A DNA stretch of 52,686 bases from Caldovatus aquaticus (GCF_019458025.1 NZ_JAHZUY010000018.1:1-52686), one strand, 5' to 3'. Shown: positions 1 to 11,579, numbered from the stretch's first letter. Program-made: numbers and translations. The notes: generated from the sequence alone by a model not told the origin.

Positions 1-100
1 CGAGCCGCTGCAGCGACGGCGCTTGCGGCGACGGCTCCGGCGCGGCGCCTGCCGACCGAATTCACGCTCCCGCCGGTTTCCCGCCGTCCGCGATCCGCTC
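1..100 (-). repeat. Dispersed repeat copy A
   Basis: Read on the minus strand this begins GAGCGGATCGCGGACGGC and continues through GGGAGCGTGAA into a CGGCAGGCG / GCGCCGGAGCCG segment. It matches the copies at 15732, 17546, 17592, 17833 and 40288. The left end is cut by the window edge. Confidence 0.65.
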
Positions 101-684
101 GCGCTGCGGGCCGCCCGCGGCGCGGCCGCGCCCGCGCTGGAGGCCCGCGCGGGGGGCGGCCGGGCGCTGCCCGTTCCCGCCGCCTCCGGCCGCCCGCGCG
201 ACGCCCTGGCGCCCTCTCCGCCCGGGCGCGCCGGCCGCGGCGACTCCGGCGCCGGCGTCCGCCGGGCGGGCTCAGGCCGGCGGCGGCTCCGCCCGCGGCG
301 GGGCGGCGTTGCCGCGCCGCCCTGCGGCTCGAGCAGCACCGCGCGCACGATGCCGCGCACGGCGTCGAGGAAGGCCTGCTCGCGCGCGCCCTCGACGCGG
401 AAGGCGATGTGCCGCAGCAGGTCGGCGGTCGGCAGCTCGGCGAGGAAGCCGGGCGCGCGGGCGGCGTGGAGGGAGATCAGCGCGCGCCCGGTCAGCGTGT
501 TGCGGGCGCCGCGGATGCGGCGGGGGACCTGGAGGAGCAGGTCGGGGCCGAAGGCCGAGATCAGGCGGGCGAGGTCCAGGCTGACCTCGACGGCGTCGCA
601 CCCGGCCGCGGCGGCGTCGCAGGGCGGGCCGGCCGCGCCGGGCGCACCCTCCGTCGGGGATGATCCGCGGTCCTGCGCCGCCAC
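1..684 (-). CDS. Unrecognised protein, 3' end outside window
   Basis: A GTG at 684 opens a frame that runs to the window edge without a stop. Its first 125 or so codons are almost all G/C-ending and give a plausible soluble protein of alternating hydrophobic and charged segments, ending near a LLEPQGG motif. From about position 300 to 1 the same frame becomes an Arg/Pro/Ala-rich tail with no recognisable domain, and the last 100 bases coincide with a dispersed intergenic repeat. The true gene may therefore end earlier through a frameshift, or its stop may lie beyond the edge. I do not recognise the family. It is divergent from proC with about 220 bp between them, and no clear promoter was seen there. 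Confidence 0.4.
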   Translation of the reverse strand, partial: MAAQDRGSSPTEGAPGAAGPPCDAAAAGCDAVEVSLDLARLISAFGPDLLLQVPRRIRGARNTLTGRALISLHAARAPGFLAELPTADLLRHIAFRVEGAREQAFLDAVRGIVRAVLLEPQGGAATPPRRGRSRRRPEPARRTPAPESPRPARPGGEGARASRGRPEAAGTGSARPPPARASSAGAAAPRAARSASGSRTAGNRREREFGRQAPRRSRRRKRRRCSGS

Positions 685-906
685 GTGTCCGCCTCTCCGG
701 TCCGGCGGCGCCCGCGGTCCGCCCGGGCGCCGGCCGGAGGATGAGAACAGGGGACGCCGGCCGGGCATGACAGCGGCGGAGGCGGGGATTCCGCGCCGGC
801 AACGGCCGGTTCCGCCTGCCGCGCCGCGCCGGCCGCGGGCCGCGGCCGCCCGCCTCGGGGGCATCGCCGCCTTGCATCCGCGCGCGCCCCGCGCGACGTT
901 GCGGCC

Positions 907-1725
907 ATGACCGAGCCCCTTCCCCCCGTGCTCCTCGTCGGCTGCGGCAAGATGGGCGGCGCGATGCTGTCCGGCTGGCTGGAGCGCGGCCTCTCCCGCG
1001 CCGTGGTGGTCGAGCCGCACGGGCCGGCCGCCGCCGCCTTCGCCGGGGATCCGGTGGTCCGGGTCGTCGCCACGCCCGAGGCGATCCCCGCCGGCTTCAC
1101 CCCGGCCGCCGTGGTGCTGGCGATCAAGCCGCAGGAGGCCGACGCCGCCCTGCCTGCCTACGCCCGCTTCGCCGGCCCGGACACGGTGTTCCTCTCGATC
1201 ATGGCCGGGCGCACGGTGGCGGCGATCCGCCGCGGCGTGGGCGAGGACGCCGCCGTCGTGCGCGCCATGCCCAACACGCCCGCGGCGATCCGCCGGGGCT
1301 TCACGGTGGCCTGCGCCGGGCCCGGCGTTACCGCCGCGCAGCGCGCGCTGTGCGGCGCGCTGCTCGCGGCGGTCGGCGAGGTCGCCTGGGTGGGGAAGGA
1401 GGAGCTGCTCGATCCCGTCACCGCCGTCTCCGGCGGCGGTCCGGCCTATGTCTTCCTGCTCGCCGAGGTGATGGAGGCGGCCGCCGTCGAGCAGGGCATC
1501 CCGCGCGACCTCGCCCGGCGCATGGTGCGGGCCACGGTCAGCGGCGCCGGCGCGCTGCTCGCCGCGAGCGACGAGGAGGCGGCGGAGCTGCGCCGCGCCG
1601 TGACCAGCCCGAAGGGCACGACCGAGCGGGCCCTCGCCGTGCTGATGGCGCCCGACGCCTGGCCGGCGCTGATGTCGCGCGCCATCGCCGCGGCCACCGC
1701 GCGGGCGCGCGAGCTGGCGGGCTAG
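907..1725 (+). CDS. proC: Pyrroline-5-carboxylate reductase
   Basis: This cytosolic enzyme reduces pyrroline-5-carboxylate to proline with NAD(P)H, the last step of proline synthesis. The 272-residue length is normal for the family. A Rossmann nucleotide-binding loop (GCGKMGG) lies near residues 12-18. The MPNTPAAI segment typical of the family lies around residue 120. The C-terminal signature DPVTAVSGGGPAYVF starts at residue 169. The ATG at 907 is the only start that keeps the Rossmann fold complete. It is followed 32 bp later by a TetR-like gene on the same strand, so the two are probably co-transcribed. Confidence 0.95.
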   Translation: MTEPLPPVLLVGCGKMGGAMLSGWLERGLSRAVVVEPHGPAAAAFAGDPVVRVVATPEAIPAGFTPAAVVLAIKPQEADAALPAYARFAGPDTVFLSIMAGRTVAAIRRGVGEDAAVVRAMPNTPAAIRRGFTVACAGPGVTAAQRALCGALLAAVGEVAWVGKEELLDPVTAVSGGGPAYVFLLAEVMEAAAVEQGIPRDLARRMVRATVSGAGALLAASDEEAAELRRAVTSPKGTTERALAVLMAPDAWPALMSRAIAAATARARELAG

Positions 1726-1757
1726 GCGGCCCGGCCGCGGGCATCGCGGGGACGCCG

Positions 1758-2381
1758 ATGAGCGCCACCGCCTCCTCCACCGGCCTTCCGCACGATGCGG
1801 AGGCGCGGCTGCACGCCGCCTTCTGGCGCGCGGTCGCCGCGCAGGGCTGGCACGGGCTCACCATGCGCCGGCTCGCCGCCGAGAGCGGCCTGCCGCTCGC
1901 CGACCTGCGCGCGGCGCTGCCCACGCCCCTGCACGCGCTGCGCCTGCACCTGCGCCTGACCGACCGGGAGGTGCTGCGCGGCACCCTGGCCGGCCAGGGC
2001 GGCAGCGCGCGCGACCGGCTGTTCGACGTGCTGATGCGCCGCTTCGACGCGCTGCAGCCGCACCGCCCCGGCGTGCTGCGGCTGCTGCACGACCTCGGGC
2101 GCGATCCGCTGCTCGCCCTCGCGCTGGCGCCCGGCCTCGTCGTCTCGATGGCGTGGATGCTGGAGGCGGCGGAGATCGGCGCCGCCGGTGCCGCCGGCCT
2201 GGTGCGCGCGCAGGGGCTGGCCGGGCTGTGGCTCGCCGCGCTGCGCGCCTGGGAGCGGGACCCGAGCGAGGATCTCGGGCGCACCATGGCGGCGCTGGAC
2301 CGCCTGCTCGACCGGGCCGAATGGCTGGCCCGCCGCCTCGACCTCGGCGCGGAGGGGCCGGAGGAGGCCGGCGCCGGCTGA
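1758..2381 (+). CDS. TetR-like / COQ9-like protein
   Basis: A 207-residue all-helical protein. An N-terminal segment (residues 15-60) with the run LTMRRLAAESGLPLADLRAA looks like a TetR-type helix-turn-helix. The remainder is helical, and its C-terminal half (ending EWLARRLDL) also resembles COQ9 and rpsU-divergent proteins, which share the TetR fold but act in ubiquinone synthesis rather than in DNA binding. Both readings fit: the helix-turn-helix favours a regulator, the C-terminus favours the COQ9 group. The ATG at 1758 follows a GGGGACG segment. It lies 32 bp downstream of proC. Confidence 0.6.
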   Translation: MSATASSTGLPHDAEARLHAAFWRAVAAQGWHGLTMRRLAAESGLPLADLRAALPTPLHALRLHLRLTDREVLRGTLAGQGGSARDRLFDVLMRRFDALQPHRPGVLRLLHDLGRDPLLALALAPGLVVSMAWMLEAAEIGAAGAAGLVRAQGLAGLWLAALRAWERDPSEDLGRTMAALDRLLDRAEWLARRLDLGAEGPEEAGAG

Positions 2382-2551
2382 GGCCGCGCCGGGGCGCTCG
2401 CGCGGGCGTGACCCGTCCGGGGGTGCCGGCATCGGCGGGGCGGCGGGGCGGCGCTTCCGCGGCCCGCGGCCGCGGGTCTAGAATCGCGGCCGTTCCGGCC
2501 GGCGGGGCGGCCTCGCCCGGCCGCCGTCGGCCAGAGAGAAGGGAGCCGCCC

Positions 2552-3013
2552 ATGCCCTCCGGTTCCTCCGGTTCCTCCGGTTCCCGGCCCGAGACGGACC
2601 TGCTTCGCCTGCTCGCCGAGTTCCGGCTGCCCCCCATGCCGGACCTCGAGGCGCTGGCCAAGGCGCAGCGGCGCAACCTCGAGGCCCTCTCGGCAGCCAA
2701 CCGCGTGGCGCTCGAGGGCGCGCAGGCCGTGGCGCGCCGGCACATGGAGATCCTCCAGCAGGCGATGACGGAGATGACCGAGGCGATGCGCGCCCTCGCC
2801 TCCGCCGGCGATTCGCCGCAGGCGCGCGCGGCGAAGCAGGCCGAGCTGCTCAAGGCCGCCTACGAGCACGCGGTGGCTAATCTGAAGGAGATCGCCGACC
2901 TGATCCAGAAGTCCAATGCCGAGGCGCTGGCCCTGCTCAACCGGCGTTTCGCCGAGGCGATGGACGAGGTGAAGGAGATGTTGAAGAAGGCCGAGGCGAA
3001 GAAGACCGGCTGA
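2552..3013 (+). CDS. Phasin family protein
   Basis: A 153-residue, almost wholly helical protein of the phasin (polyhydroxyalkanoate granule-associated) type. It has amphipathic heptads with few aromatics from residue 25 to the end, including the segment LKEIADLIQKSNAEALALL, and a Lys-rich C-terminus. Such proteins coat storage granules. The start is set by AGAGAGAAGGGAG ahead of the ATG at 2552. The first ten codons are a small tandem repeat (three copies of a 9-bp unit, TCCGGTTCC) giving a Gly/Ser run. No PHA synthase gene is in the window, so the role rests on family resemblance. Confidence 0.8.
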   Translation: MPSGSSGSSGSRPETDLLRLLAEFRLPPMPDLEALAKAQRRNLEALSAANRVALEGAQAVARRHMEILQQAMTEMTEAMRALASAGDSPQARAAKQAELLKAAYEHAVANLKEIADLIQKSNAEALALLNRRFAEAMDEVKEMLKKAEAKKTG

Positions 3014-3018
3014 GGCGC

Positions 3019-3047
3019 GGCCCGCCGGGGTGCGGCGCGGGCGGGCC
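3019..3047 (+). terminator. GC-rich hairpin after phasin gene
   Basis: GGCCCGCC (3019-3026) pairs exactly with GGCGGGCC (3040-3047) just after the phasin stop codon. There is no T-tract, so it is a terminator-like hairpin rather than a classical intrinsic terminator. Confidence 0.4.
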
Positions 3048-3381
3048 CGGCCGCGGCGGCGCGTCTGCCCGGGCCGTGCCGGCCGACCCGGCATGTCTTC
3101 TCCCGAGGGGGAGGCGGGACGCCCAGGTCGGTCGTCCGGCCTCTCGGCTCCGGCCGTTGGGGGCTACGGCCCGGCTTGCCGCGCCGCGGAGGCGCGACTA
3201 TGGTCCCCGCGCGCCGCGCGGGCCGCCCCATCGCCGGTCGGGGCCGGGCGCACGGCGCGGGCCGGCCGGGCGCGGCGGCCCCCCTTGAGCGGGATCGGAC
3301 GCGGGCGCGGGAGCACGCACGGGGCGCGGGACCGCCGCGACGCGGTTCGGACGGGTGCGGACGACGACGACGGGACACGGG
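3048..3381. other. Leader region of the cox operon
   Basis: About 330 bp with no gene that I can support. Apart from the candidate promoter at 3176 I see only low-complexity G+C-rich sequence, including a stretch of repeated GACGACGA before coxB. The long leader is consistent with regulation of the oxidase operon, but no known binding site could be named. Confidence 0.5.
3176..3204 (+). promoter_or_regulatory. Candidate promoter of the cox operon
   Basis: TTGCCG (3176-3181), a 17-bp spacer, then TATGGT (3199-3204). The same two hexamers with the same spacing precede tRNA-Ser at 48489-48517, which supports this as a housekeeping-type promoter in this genome. The leader to coxB would be about 170 nt. 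Confidence 0.5.
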
Positions 3382-5972
<2,591 letters not shown>

Positions 5973-5999
5973 GCGCGCGCCGGAGGGAGCCGCACGGCG

Positions 6000-6980
6000 A
6001 TGAGCGAGAGCGCCATCGGCCCGGCGAAGGGGGGCAGCGGCGCCCCCCTTCCGCTTTCCGGGCCCGGCACGGCGGCGGACCTGTCCGAGGTCCGCGACTG
6101 GATCGCGCTGCTCAAGCCGCGCGTGATGTCGCTCGTCGTCTTCACCGGGCTGGTCGGGCTGCTGGTCGCGCCGGCGCGGCCGCATCCCGCGCTCGCGCTC
6201 GCCGCGATCCTCTGCATCGCGGTCGGCGCCGGCGCGGCGGGCGCGATCAACATGTGGTACGACCGCGACATCGACGCGCTGATGCGCCGCACCGCGGGCC
6301 GGCCGATCCCCGCCGGGCGCATCGCGCCGCGCGCCGCGCTCGGCTTCGGCGTGACGCTCGCGGTGGCGGCGGTGGCGGTGATGGCGCTCGCGACCAACTG
6401 GCTCGCCGCCGGGGTGCTCGCGCTCTCGATCGCCTTCTACGTCTTCGTCTACACGATGTGGCTGAAGCGGCGCACGCCGCAGAACATCGTCATCGGCGGC
6501 GCCGCCGGCGCCTTCCCGCCGGTGATCGGCTGGGCCGCCGCGACCGGCGCGGTCGGGCTCGAGCCGCTGCTGCTCTTCGCCATCATCTTCGCCTGGACGC
6601 CGCCGCACTTCTGGGCGCTGTCGCTGTTCGCGCACCAGGACTACGCGCGCGCGGGCGTGCCGATGCTGCCGGTGGTGGCCGGGGCGCGCGAGACGCGGCG
6701 GCAGATCCTGCTCTACACCGCGCTACTCGCCCCGCTCGGCCTCGCGCCCTGGGCGGTCGGCCTCGCCGGGCCGGCCTATGCCGGCGCGGCGGCGCTGCTC
6801 GGCGCCGGCTTCCTGCGCCACGCCTGGCGCGTGCTGCGCGACGCGCAGGACGCGGAGGGGCGCAGCCTCACCGGCGACGCGCCGGCGCGGCGCTGCTTCC
6901 GCTACTCGCTGCTCTACCTCGCCGCGCTGTTCGCCGCGCTCGCCGCCGACCGGCTGGTCCTCGGCGGAGGCGCCGGATGA
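6000..6980 (+). CDS. ctaB: Protoheme IX farnesyltransferase (heme O synthase)
   Basis: This integral membrane prenyltransferase converts heme B to heme O for cytochrome oxidase. The 326-residue protein has about nine membrane helices and the Asp-rich polyprenyl-binding motif NMWYDRDID near residue 84, followed by [12 protein letters not shown] in the next conserved loop. An N-terminal Gly/Pro-rich stretch of about 30 residues precedes the first helix. It lies 27 bp after coxA. Its stop overlaps the start of the next small gene (ATGA). Confidence 0.95.
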   Translation: MSESAIGPAKGGSGAPLPLSGPGTAADLSEVRDWIALLKPRVMSLVVFTGLVGLLVAPARPHPALALAAILCIAVGAGAAGAINMWYDRDIDALMRRTAGRPIPAGRIAPRAALGFGVTLAVAAVAVMALATNWLAAGVLALSIAFYVFVYTMWLKRRTPQNIVIGGAAGAFPPVIGWAAATGAVGLEPLLLFAIIFAWTPPHFWALSLFAHQDYARAGVPMLPVVAGARETRRQILLYTALLAPLGLAPWAVGLAGPAYAGAAALLGAGFLRHAWRVLRDAQDAEGRSLTGDAPARRCFRYSLLYLAALFAALAADRLVLGGGAG

Positions 6981-7117
6981 CGCCGGAGGAGCGGCAGGCG
7001 TTCGAGCGGCGGCGGCGCGGGCGCAACATCGCGCTCCTCGTCGCGCTGCTCGCCCTGGTCGTGCTGTTCTACCTGATCAGCATGGCGCGCCTCTCGCGCG
7101 CCGACGGCCTCGGCTGA
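6977..7117 (+). CDS. Small cox-operon membrane protein (CoxF-like)
   Basis: A 46-residue protein: a charged N-terminus ([15 protein letters not shown]), one transmembrane helix of about 20 residues ([19 protein letters not shown]) and a short tail. Single-helix proteins of this size lie between ctaB and ctaG in many alphaproteobacterial oxidase operons and are annotated as CoxF or small oxidase subunit. Their biochemical role is not settled. The ATG overlaps the ctaB stop by 4 bp, indicating translational coupling. Confidence 0.75.
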   Translation: MTPEERQAFERRRRGRNIALLVALLALVVLFYLISMARLSRADGLG

Positions 7118-7131
7118 GGCATCGCCGCGCC

Positions 7132-7800
7132 ATGCCGCCGCACCCGCCGCGCCCCCCCGCCGCCGACCTCGCCCGCCGCAACCGCCGCCTCGCCGCCGGC
7201 GCCTTCGCGGTGGTGTTCGGGATGGTCGGCCTCTCCTTCGCCGCCGTGCCGCTCTACCGGCTGTTCTGCCAGGTCACCGGCTATGGCGGCACGCCGGCGA
7301 TCTCCGCCGGCGCCGGGCCGGACCGCGTCGGCGAGGCGGTGGTCACCGTGCGCTTCGCCGCCGCCACCCACCCCGACCTCCCCTGGCGCTTCGCGCCGGC
7401 GCAGGGGCCGATGCGGCTGCGCGTGGGCGAGGAGGCGCTCGCCTTCTACACCGCCCGCAACCTCGCCGACCGGCCGGTCACCGGCGTCGCGGTGTACAAC
7501 GTCACGCCGGAGAAGGCCGGACGCTACTTCCACAAGACCGCCTGCTTCTGCTTCGAGGAGCAGACCCTCGCCCCCGGCCAGGAGGTGGAGATGCCGCTCT
7601 CCTTCTGGGTGGACCCGCGTCTCGCCGAGGATCCGGCGACGCGGGAGGTGCGCACCATCACCATCCACTACAGCTTCTTCCGCAGCCTCTCCGACGCCGA
7701 ACGCGCCGGGACGCTGGCGAGCGCCGGGCCGCATGTCGGCCGCCGCGCCGCGCCCGCCGGCGCCGCCGCCACCGTGCCGGGCGGGACGGGGGCGAACTGA
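7132..7800 (+). CDS. ctaG: Cytochrome c oxidase assembly protein CtaG (Cox11)
   Basis: A membrane-anchored copper chaperone that delivers copper to CuB in subunit I. It has 222 residues: a cytoplasmic N-terminus, one membrane helix (about residues 22-42), and a periplasmic immunoglobulin-like domain carrying the copper motif CFCFEEQ with Cys138 and Cys140. The YNVTPEKAGRYFHK stretch before it is characteristic of Cox11. A Gly/Ala/Pro-rich tail ends the protein. It lies 14 bp after the small CoxF-like gene. Confidence 0.95.
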   Translation: MPPHPPRPPAADLARRNRRLAAGAFAVVFGMVGLSFAAVPLYRLFCQVTGYGGTPAISAGAGPDRVGEAVVTVRFAAATHPDLPWRFAPAQGPMRLRVGEEALAFYTARNLADRPVTGVAVYNVTPEKAGRYFHKTACFCFEEQTLAPGQEVEMPLSFWVDPRLAEDPATREVRTITIHYSFFRSLSDAERAGTLASAGPHVGRRAAPAGAAATVPGGTGAN

Positions 7801-7844
7801 TGCGCCCCGCGCCGCTCCTTGCCCCGCCGCGTGCCCGCCCGGGC

Positions 7845-7873
7845 TTGATCGAGGCCGGCTTTTCGGCATTGAT
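7845..7873 (+). promoter_or_regulatory. Possible internal promoter before coxC
   Basis: TTGATC, 17 bp, ATTGAT lies in the 166-bp gap between ctaG and coxC, the only sizeable gap in the oxidase operon. The -10 half is weak, so this is tentative. Confidence 0.25.
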
Positions 7874-7966
7874 GCGCCCGACCGTTCAGCACAACCCGTC
7901 GCCGCGGCGCGGTCGGGCAGCGGCCCGATGCCAGCGGCGCCCCGCCGCCTGAGACCAGGACAGACC

Positions 7967-8869
7967 ATGGCCAGCACTGCCGCGACCACCGCCACCTCCC
8001 TGCCGGCAACCCACGGCCCGGCGACGAGCGTGGCCGCCGACGAGTACGAGGCGCCGCCGCCGCACAAGCACCCCTACCACCTGGTGGACCCGTCGCCCTG
8101 GCCGATCCTCGGCGCCTTCGCCGGCGGGCTGCTGGTCGGCGGCTTCATCCTGCTCGGCCACTACGGCCAGATCTGGCTGCTGCTGGTCGGCCTCGCCGCG
8201 ACCCTCGCCGTGATGGCGCTGTGGTGGCGCGACGTGATCCGCGAGGCCAAGACGCCCGGCCTGCACACCCCGGTGGTGCGCATCGGCCTGCGCTACGGCA
8301 TGGCGCTGTTCATCGCCTCGGAGGTGATGTTCTTCGTCGCCTTCTTCTGGGCCTATTTCCACTACGCGCTGTTCCCCGAGCACGTCTCCGGCGCCGAGGC
8401 CGCGACCTGGCCGCCGCCGGGGATCAGGACCTTCGATCCCTTCGACCTGCCGTTCCTCAACACGCTGATCCTGCTGCTCTCGGGCACCACCGTCACCTGG
8501 GCGCACCACGCGCTGCTCGAGAACGACCGCAGGGGGCTGATCAACGGCCTGGCGCTGACCGTGCTGCTCGGGCTGACCTTCACCGGCTTCCAGGCCTACG
8601 AGTACGCGCACGCGCCGTTCAAGTTCTACAACGGCGGCGTGTATCCCTCGGTGTTCTTCCTCGCCACCGGCTTCCACGGCTTCCACGTCATCGTCGGCAC
8701 CTGCTTCCTGCTGGTGAACCTGGTGCGCGCCATCCGCGGCGACTTCACGCCGCGCCGGCACTTCGGCTTCGAGGCCGCGGCCTGGTACTGGCACTTCGTG
8801 GACGTGGTCTGGCTGTTCCTGTTCACCGGCATCTACTGGTGGGGCGCGGGCGAGATTGCCCAGCACTGA
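7967..8869 (+). CDS. coxC: Cytochrome c oxidase subunit III
   Basis: Subunit III stabilises the proton-pumping oxidase core. It has 300 residues with seven membrane helices after a hydrophilic N-terminus of about 35 residues. Typical segments are present: HPYHLVDPSPWPI, SEVMFFVAFFWAYFH with the conserved Glu in helix 3, GFHGFHVIVG, and the C-terminal AWYWHFVDVVWLFLF. ATG 7967 was chosen because it follows GACCAGGACAG and gives the usual N-terminus. The 166-bp gap upstream may hold its own promoter. Confidence 0.97.
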   Translation: MASTAATTATSLPATHGPATSVAADEYEAPPPHKHPYHLVDPSPWPILGAFAGGLLVGGFILLGHYGQIWLLLVGLAATLAVMALWWRDVIREAKTPGLHTPVVRIGLRYGMALFIASEVMFFVAFFWAYFHYALFPEHVSGAEAATWPPPGIRTFDPFDLPFLNTLILLLSGTTVTWAHHALLENDRRGLINGLALTVLLGLTFTGFQAYEYAHAPFKFYNGGVYPSVFFLATGFHGFHVIVGTCFLLVNLVRAIRGDFTPRRHFGFEAAAWYWHFVDVVWLFLFTGIYWWGAGEIAQH

Positions 8870-8885
8870 GGCCCCTCGGGGCGGG

Positions 8886-9278
8886 ATGCCCGGCGCCGTC
8901 CCTCCCGCGGCCCCGCCGGACCCTGGCGGGGCCGCGCCGCTTTCCACGGCGGCGCTGCTCGGCCGCTGCCCGCGCTGCGGGCGCGGCGCGCTGTTCGAGG
9001 GGCTGCTCGCGGTGCGCGAGCGCTGCGCCGTCTGCGGGCTCGACCTGCGCGCGCAGGACGCGGGCGACGGGCCGGCGGTGGCGGCGATCTTCGTGGTCGG
9101 CGCGCTCGCCATGCTCGCCGCCTTCGTCGTGGAATTCCGCTACGAGCCGCCGCTCTGGCTGCATGCGGTGCTGTGGCCGGCCCTGGTGCTGCCGCTCTCG
9201 GTGCTGACCATGCGCGTCGCCAAGGCGGCGCTGATCGCGCTGCAATGGCGCCATCGCCGCTCCGCCGAGGGGGTGTGA
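8886..9278 (+). CDS. DUF983 family membrane protein
   Basis: About 130 residues. An N-terminal zinc-ribbon-like part with two CxxC pairs (CPRCGRG and CAVCGLD) is followed by two transmembrane helices. DUF983 proteins are regularly encoded between coxC and SURF1 in alphaproteobacteria and are presumed to help oxidase assembly, but no biochemical function is established. ATG 8886 avoids overlap with coxC; ATG 8856 is possible and would overlap by 14 bp. Its TGA overlaps the GTG of the SURF1 gene. Confidence 0.85.
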   Translation: MPGAVPPAAPPDPGGAAPLSTAALLGRCPRCGRGALFEGLLAVRERCAVCGLDLRAQDAGDGPAVAAIFVVGALAMLAAFVVEFRYEPPLWLHAVLWPALVLPLSVLTMRVAKAALIALQWRHRRSAEGV

Positions 9279-10027
9279 GCGGGGCGGAGGGCGGCCTGCC
9301 GGCGGCGCGCCCGCCCCGGCGCGGCGTGCTGCTTGCCGCGCTCGCCGGGCTGCCGGTGCTGCTGGCGCTGGTCGCGCTCGGCACCTGGCAGCTGCAGCGG
9401 CTGGCCTGGAAGACGGCGCTGCTCGCGCGCCTCGACGCGGCCGCGGCGGCGCCGGCCGTGCCGCTCGAGACGCTCGCCTCCCCGCCCGAGCCCTACGCCA
9501 AGGTCAGCGTCCGCGGACGCTTCCTCCACGACCGCGCGGCGCTGCTCGGCGCCGAGGTCCGCGGCGGCCGGCTGGGCGCGCGCCTGCTCACCCCGCTGCA
9601 GCGCGCGGCGGGCGGCCCGGCGCTGCTCGTGGACCGCGGCTGGGTGCCGCTCGCCCCGGACGGCGCCGCGCCGGACCCGGCGGCGCGCATCGCGCGGCCG
9701 GAGGGCGAGGCGACCGTGGTCGGCTATGTCCGCCCCGCCCAGGCGCGCGACTGGCTCGCCGCGGCGGACGACCCGGCGCGCCGGCGCTTCTTCACCTTCG
9801 ATCCGGCGGCGATCGGCGCCGTGCTCGGCCTGCCCGCGGTCGAGCCCTTCGGCGTGGTCGCGCTCGCCGACGGCGCGGGCGGCGAGACGCTGCCGATCCC
9901 GGCCGCCGCCCTGCCGCGCCCGGACAATCCGCATCTCGGCTACGCCGTCACCTGGTACGGACTGGCCCTGGCGCTGGTCCTCGTCTTTCTCGCCTGGGCC
10001 CGCCGGAAGGAGTCCCGCGCCGCATGA
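9275..10027 (+). CDS. SURF1 family oxidase assembly protein
   Basis: SURF1/Shy1 proteins assist insertion of heme A into subunit I. This one has about 250 residues with a membrane helix near each end (around residues 20-40 and 225-245) and a periplasmic domain between. The family start GTWQLQRLAWK and the region LLVDRGWVPL are clear, as is the C-terminal HLGYAVTWYGLALALV. GTG 9275 is preferred because it forms a GTGA overlap with the preceding stop; ATG 9245 would add ten residues. The stop overlaps the next gene (ATGA). Confidence 0.92.
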   Translation: MSGAEGGLPAARPPRRGVLLAALAGLPVLLALVALGTWQLQRLAWKTALLARLDAAAAAPAVPLETLASPPEPYAKVSVRGRFLHDRAALLGAEVRGGRLGARLLTPLQRAAGGPALLVDRGWVPLAPDGAAPDPAARIARPEGEATVVGYVRPAQARDWLAAADDPARRRFFTFDPAAIGAVLGLPAVEPFGVVALADGAGGETLPIPAAALPRPDNPHLGYAVTWYGLALALVLVFLAWARRKESRAA

Positions 10028-11523
10028 AGAGCCCCCGCGCCGCCGCCTACGCCCGCCTGAAGGCCCGCTTCGCCCGCATCGCCACGCTCGGCGAGGCGGC
10101 TGCGATGCTGCACTGGGACGCGAGCGCGATGATGCCGCCGGGCGGCGCCGCGGCGCGCGGCGAGCAGCTCGCGGTGATCGCCGGCCTCGCGCACGAGCTG
10201 CTGACCGCGCCGGAGGTCGCCGAGGACCTCGCCGCCGCCGAGGCGCAGGGCGCGTGGGACGAGGCCAACCTGGCGCTGATGCGCCGCGCCCATGCGCGCG
10301 CCACCGCGCTGCCGACCGCGCTGGTCGAGGCCACGGCGCGGGCCAATTCCGCCTGCGAGAAGGTCTGGCGCGAGGCCAAGGCGCGCGCCGACTTCGCCCT
10401 GGTGCGCCCGCACCTCGCGGAGGTGGTGCGGCTGCAGCGCGAGACGGCGCAGGCGCTCTCCGCCGCGCTCGGCCTCGATCCCTACGACGCGCTGATGGAC
10501 GGCTACCAGCGCGGCGTCACCGCCGCCGAGGTCGCGCCGATCTTCGCCCGCTACGAGGCCTTCCTGCGCGAGGCGCTGCCGCGCGCCGAGGCGCTGCAGG
10601 CGGCGCGCCCGGCGCCCGTTCCGCCGCGCGGGCCGTTCCCGGTCGCCGTCCAGCGGGCGCTGTGCCGGCGGCTGGCGGAGCGGCTCGGCCTCGACTTCAC
10701 ACACGCCCGGCTCGACGAGTCGCTGCACCCCTTCTGCGGCGGGATCCCGAGCGACGTGCGCCTCACCACCTTCTACGACGAGGCCAATTTCGCCAAGGCG
10801 CTGCTCGGCGTGGTGCATGAGACCGGCCATGCGCTCTACGAGCGCGGCCTGCCGGAGGCCTGGGCGCGCCAGCCGGTGGGCGAGGCGGCGGGGATGGCGG
10901 TGCACGAATCGCAGAGCCTGCTGGTCGAGATGCAGGCCTGCCGCTCCGACGCCTTCCTCGCCTTCCTCGGGCCGGAGCTGCACGCGGCCTTCGGCGGCGA
11001 TCCCGCCCCCTATGCGCCGGAGAACCTGGCGCGGCTGTGGCGGCGGGTGGAGCGCGGCTTCGTCCGGGTGGACGCCGACGAGCTGACCTACCCCGCGCAT
11101 GTGATCCTGCGCTTCCGCCTGGAGCGGGCGCTGATCGCCGGCGAGCTCGCCGTCGCCGACCTGCCGGGGGCGTGGAACGAGGGCTTCGCCGCGCTGCTCG
11201 GCCTGACGCCGCCGGACGATGCGCGCGGCTGCCTGCAGGACATCCACTGGTACGACGGCGCCTTCGGCTACTTCCCGAGCTACACGCTCGGCGCCATGGC
11301 GGCGGCGCAGCTCATGCGCGCGGCGCGGCGCGAGCTGGCGGAGCTCGACGCCGCCCTGGCGCGGGGCGCGTTCGGGCCGCTGCTCGCCTGGCTGCGCGCG
11401 AGGGTGCATGGCGAGGGGGCGCGGCTCGGCTTCCAGGACCTGCTCCGGGCGGCGACCGGCAAGCCGCTCGACCCGGAGGACTTCCTCGCCCATCTGCGCG
11501 CCCGCTATCTCGCCGAGGGCTGA
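10024..11523 (+). CDS. Carboxypeptidase M32 (Taq type)
   Basis: A zinc metallocarboxypeptidase with broad C-terminal specificity, presumably cytosolic. The length of 499 residues is normal. The active-site HExxH reads HETGH at residues 265-269, with MAVHESQSLLVE (third zinc ligand) about 30 residues later, and HPFCGGIPSDVRLTT before it. All are family signatures. The ATG overlaps the SURF1 stop by 4 bp, so it sits at the end of the oxidase operon, a frequent neighbourhood in this lineage but without a known functional link. Confidence 0.95.
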   Translation: MKSPRAAAYARLKARFARIATLGEAAAMLHWDASAMMPPGGAAARGEQLAVIAGLAHELLTAPEVAEDLAAAEAQGAWDEANLALMRRAHARATALPTALVEATARANSACEKVWREAKARADFALVRPHLAEVVRLQRETAQALSAALGLDPYDALMDGYQRGVTAAEVAPIFARYEAFLREALPRAEALQAARPAPVPPRGPFPVAVQRALCRRLAERLGLDFTHARLDESLHPFCGGIPSDVRLTTFYDEANFAKALLGVVHETGHALYERGLPEAWARQPVGEAAGMAVHESQSLLVEMQACRSDAFLAFLGPELHAAFGGDPAPYAPENLARLWRRVERGFVRVDADELTYPAHVILRFRLERALIAGELAVADLPGAWNEGFAALLGLTPPDDARGCLQDIHWYDGAFGYFPSYTLGAMAAAQLMRAARRELAELDAALARGAFGPLLAWLRARVHGEGARLGFQDLLRAATGKPLDPEDFLAHLRARYLAEG

Positions 11524-11579
11524 TCGCGGCCGCGCCGGCCGGGCGCCGGGCGGCGGCCAGGCGGCACGCCGCGGCGGCG

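Noticed and set aside
23-910. 295-codon plus-strand frame before proC
   Set aside because: Low-complexity Arg/Pro/Gly composition and mixed codon third positions; the minus-strand frame in the same place is better biased.
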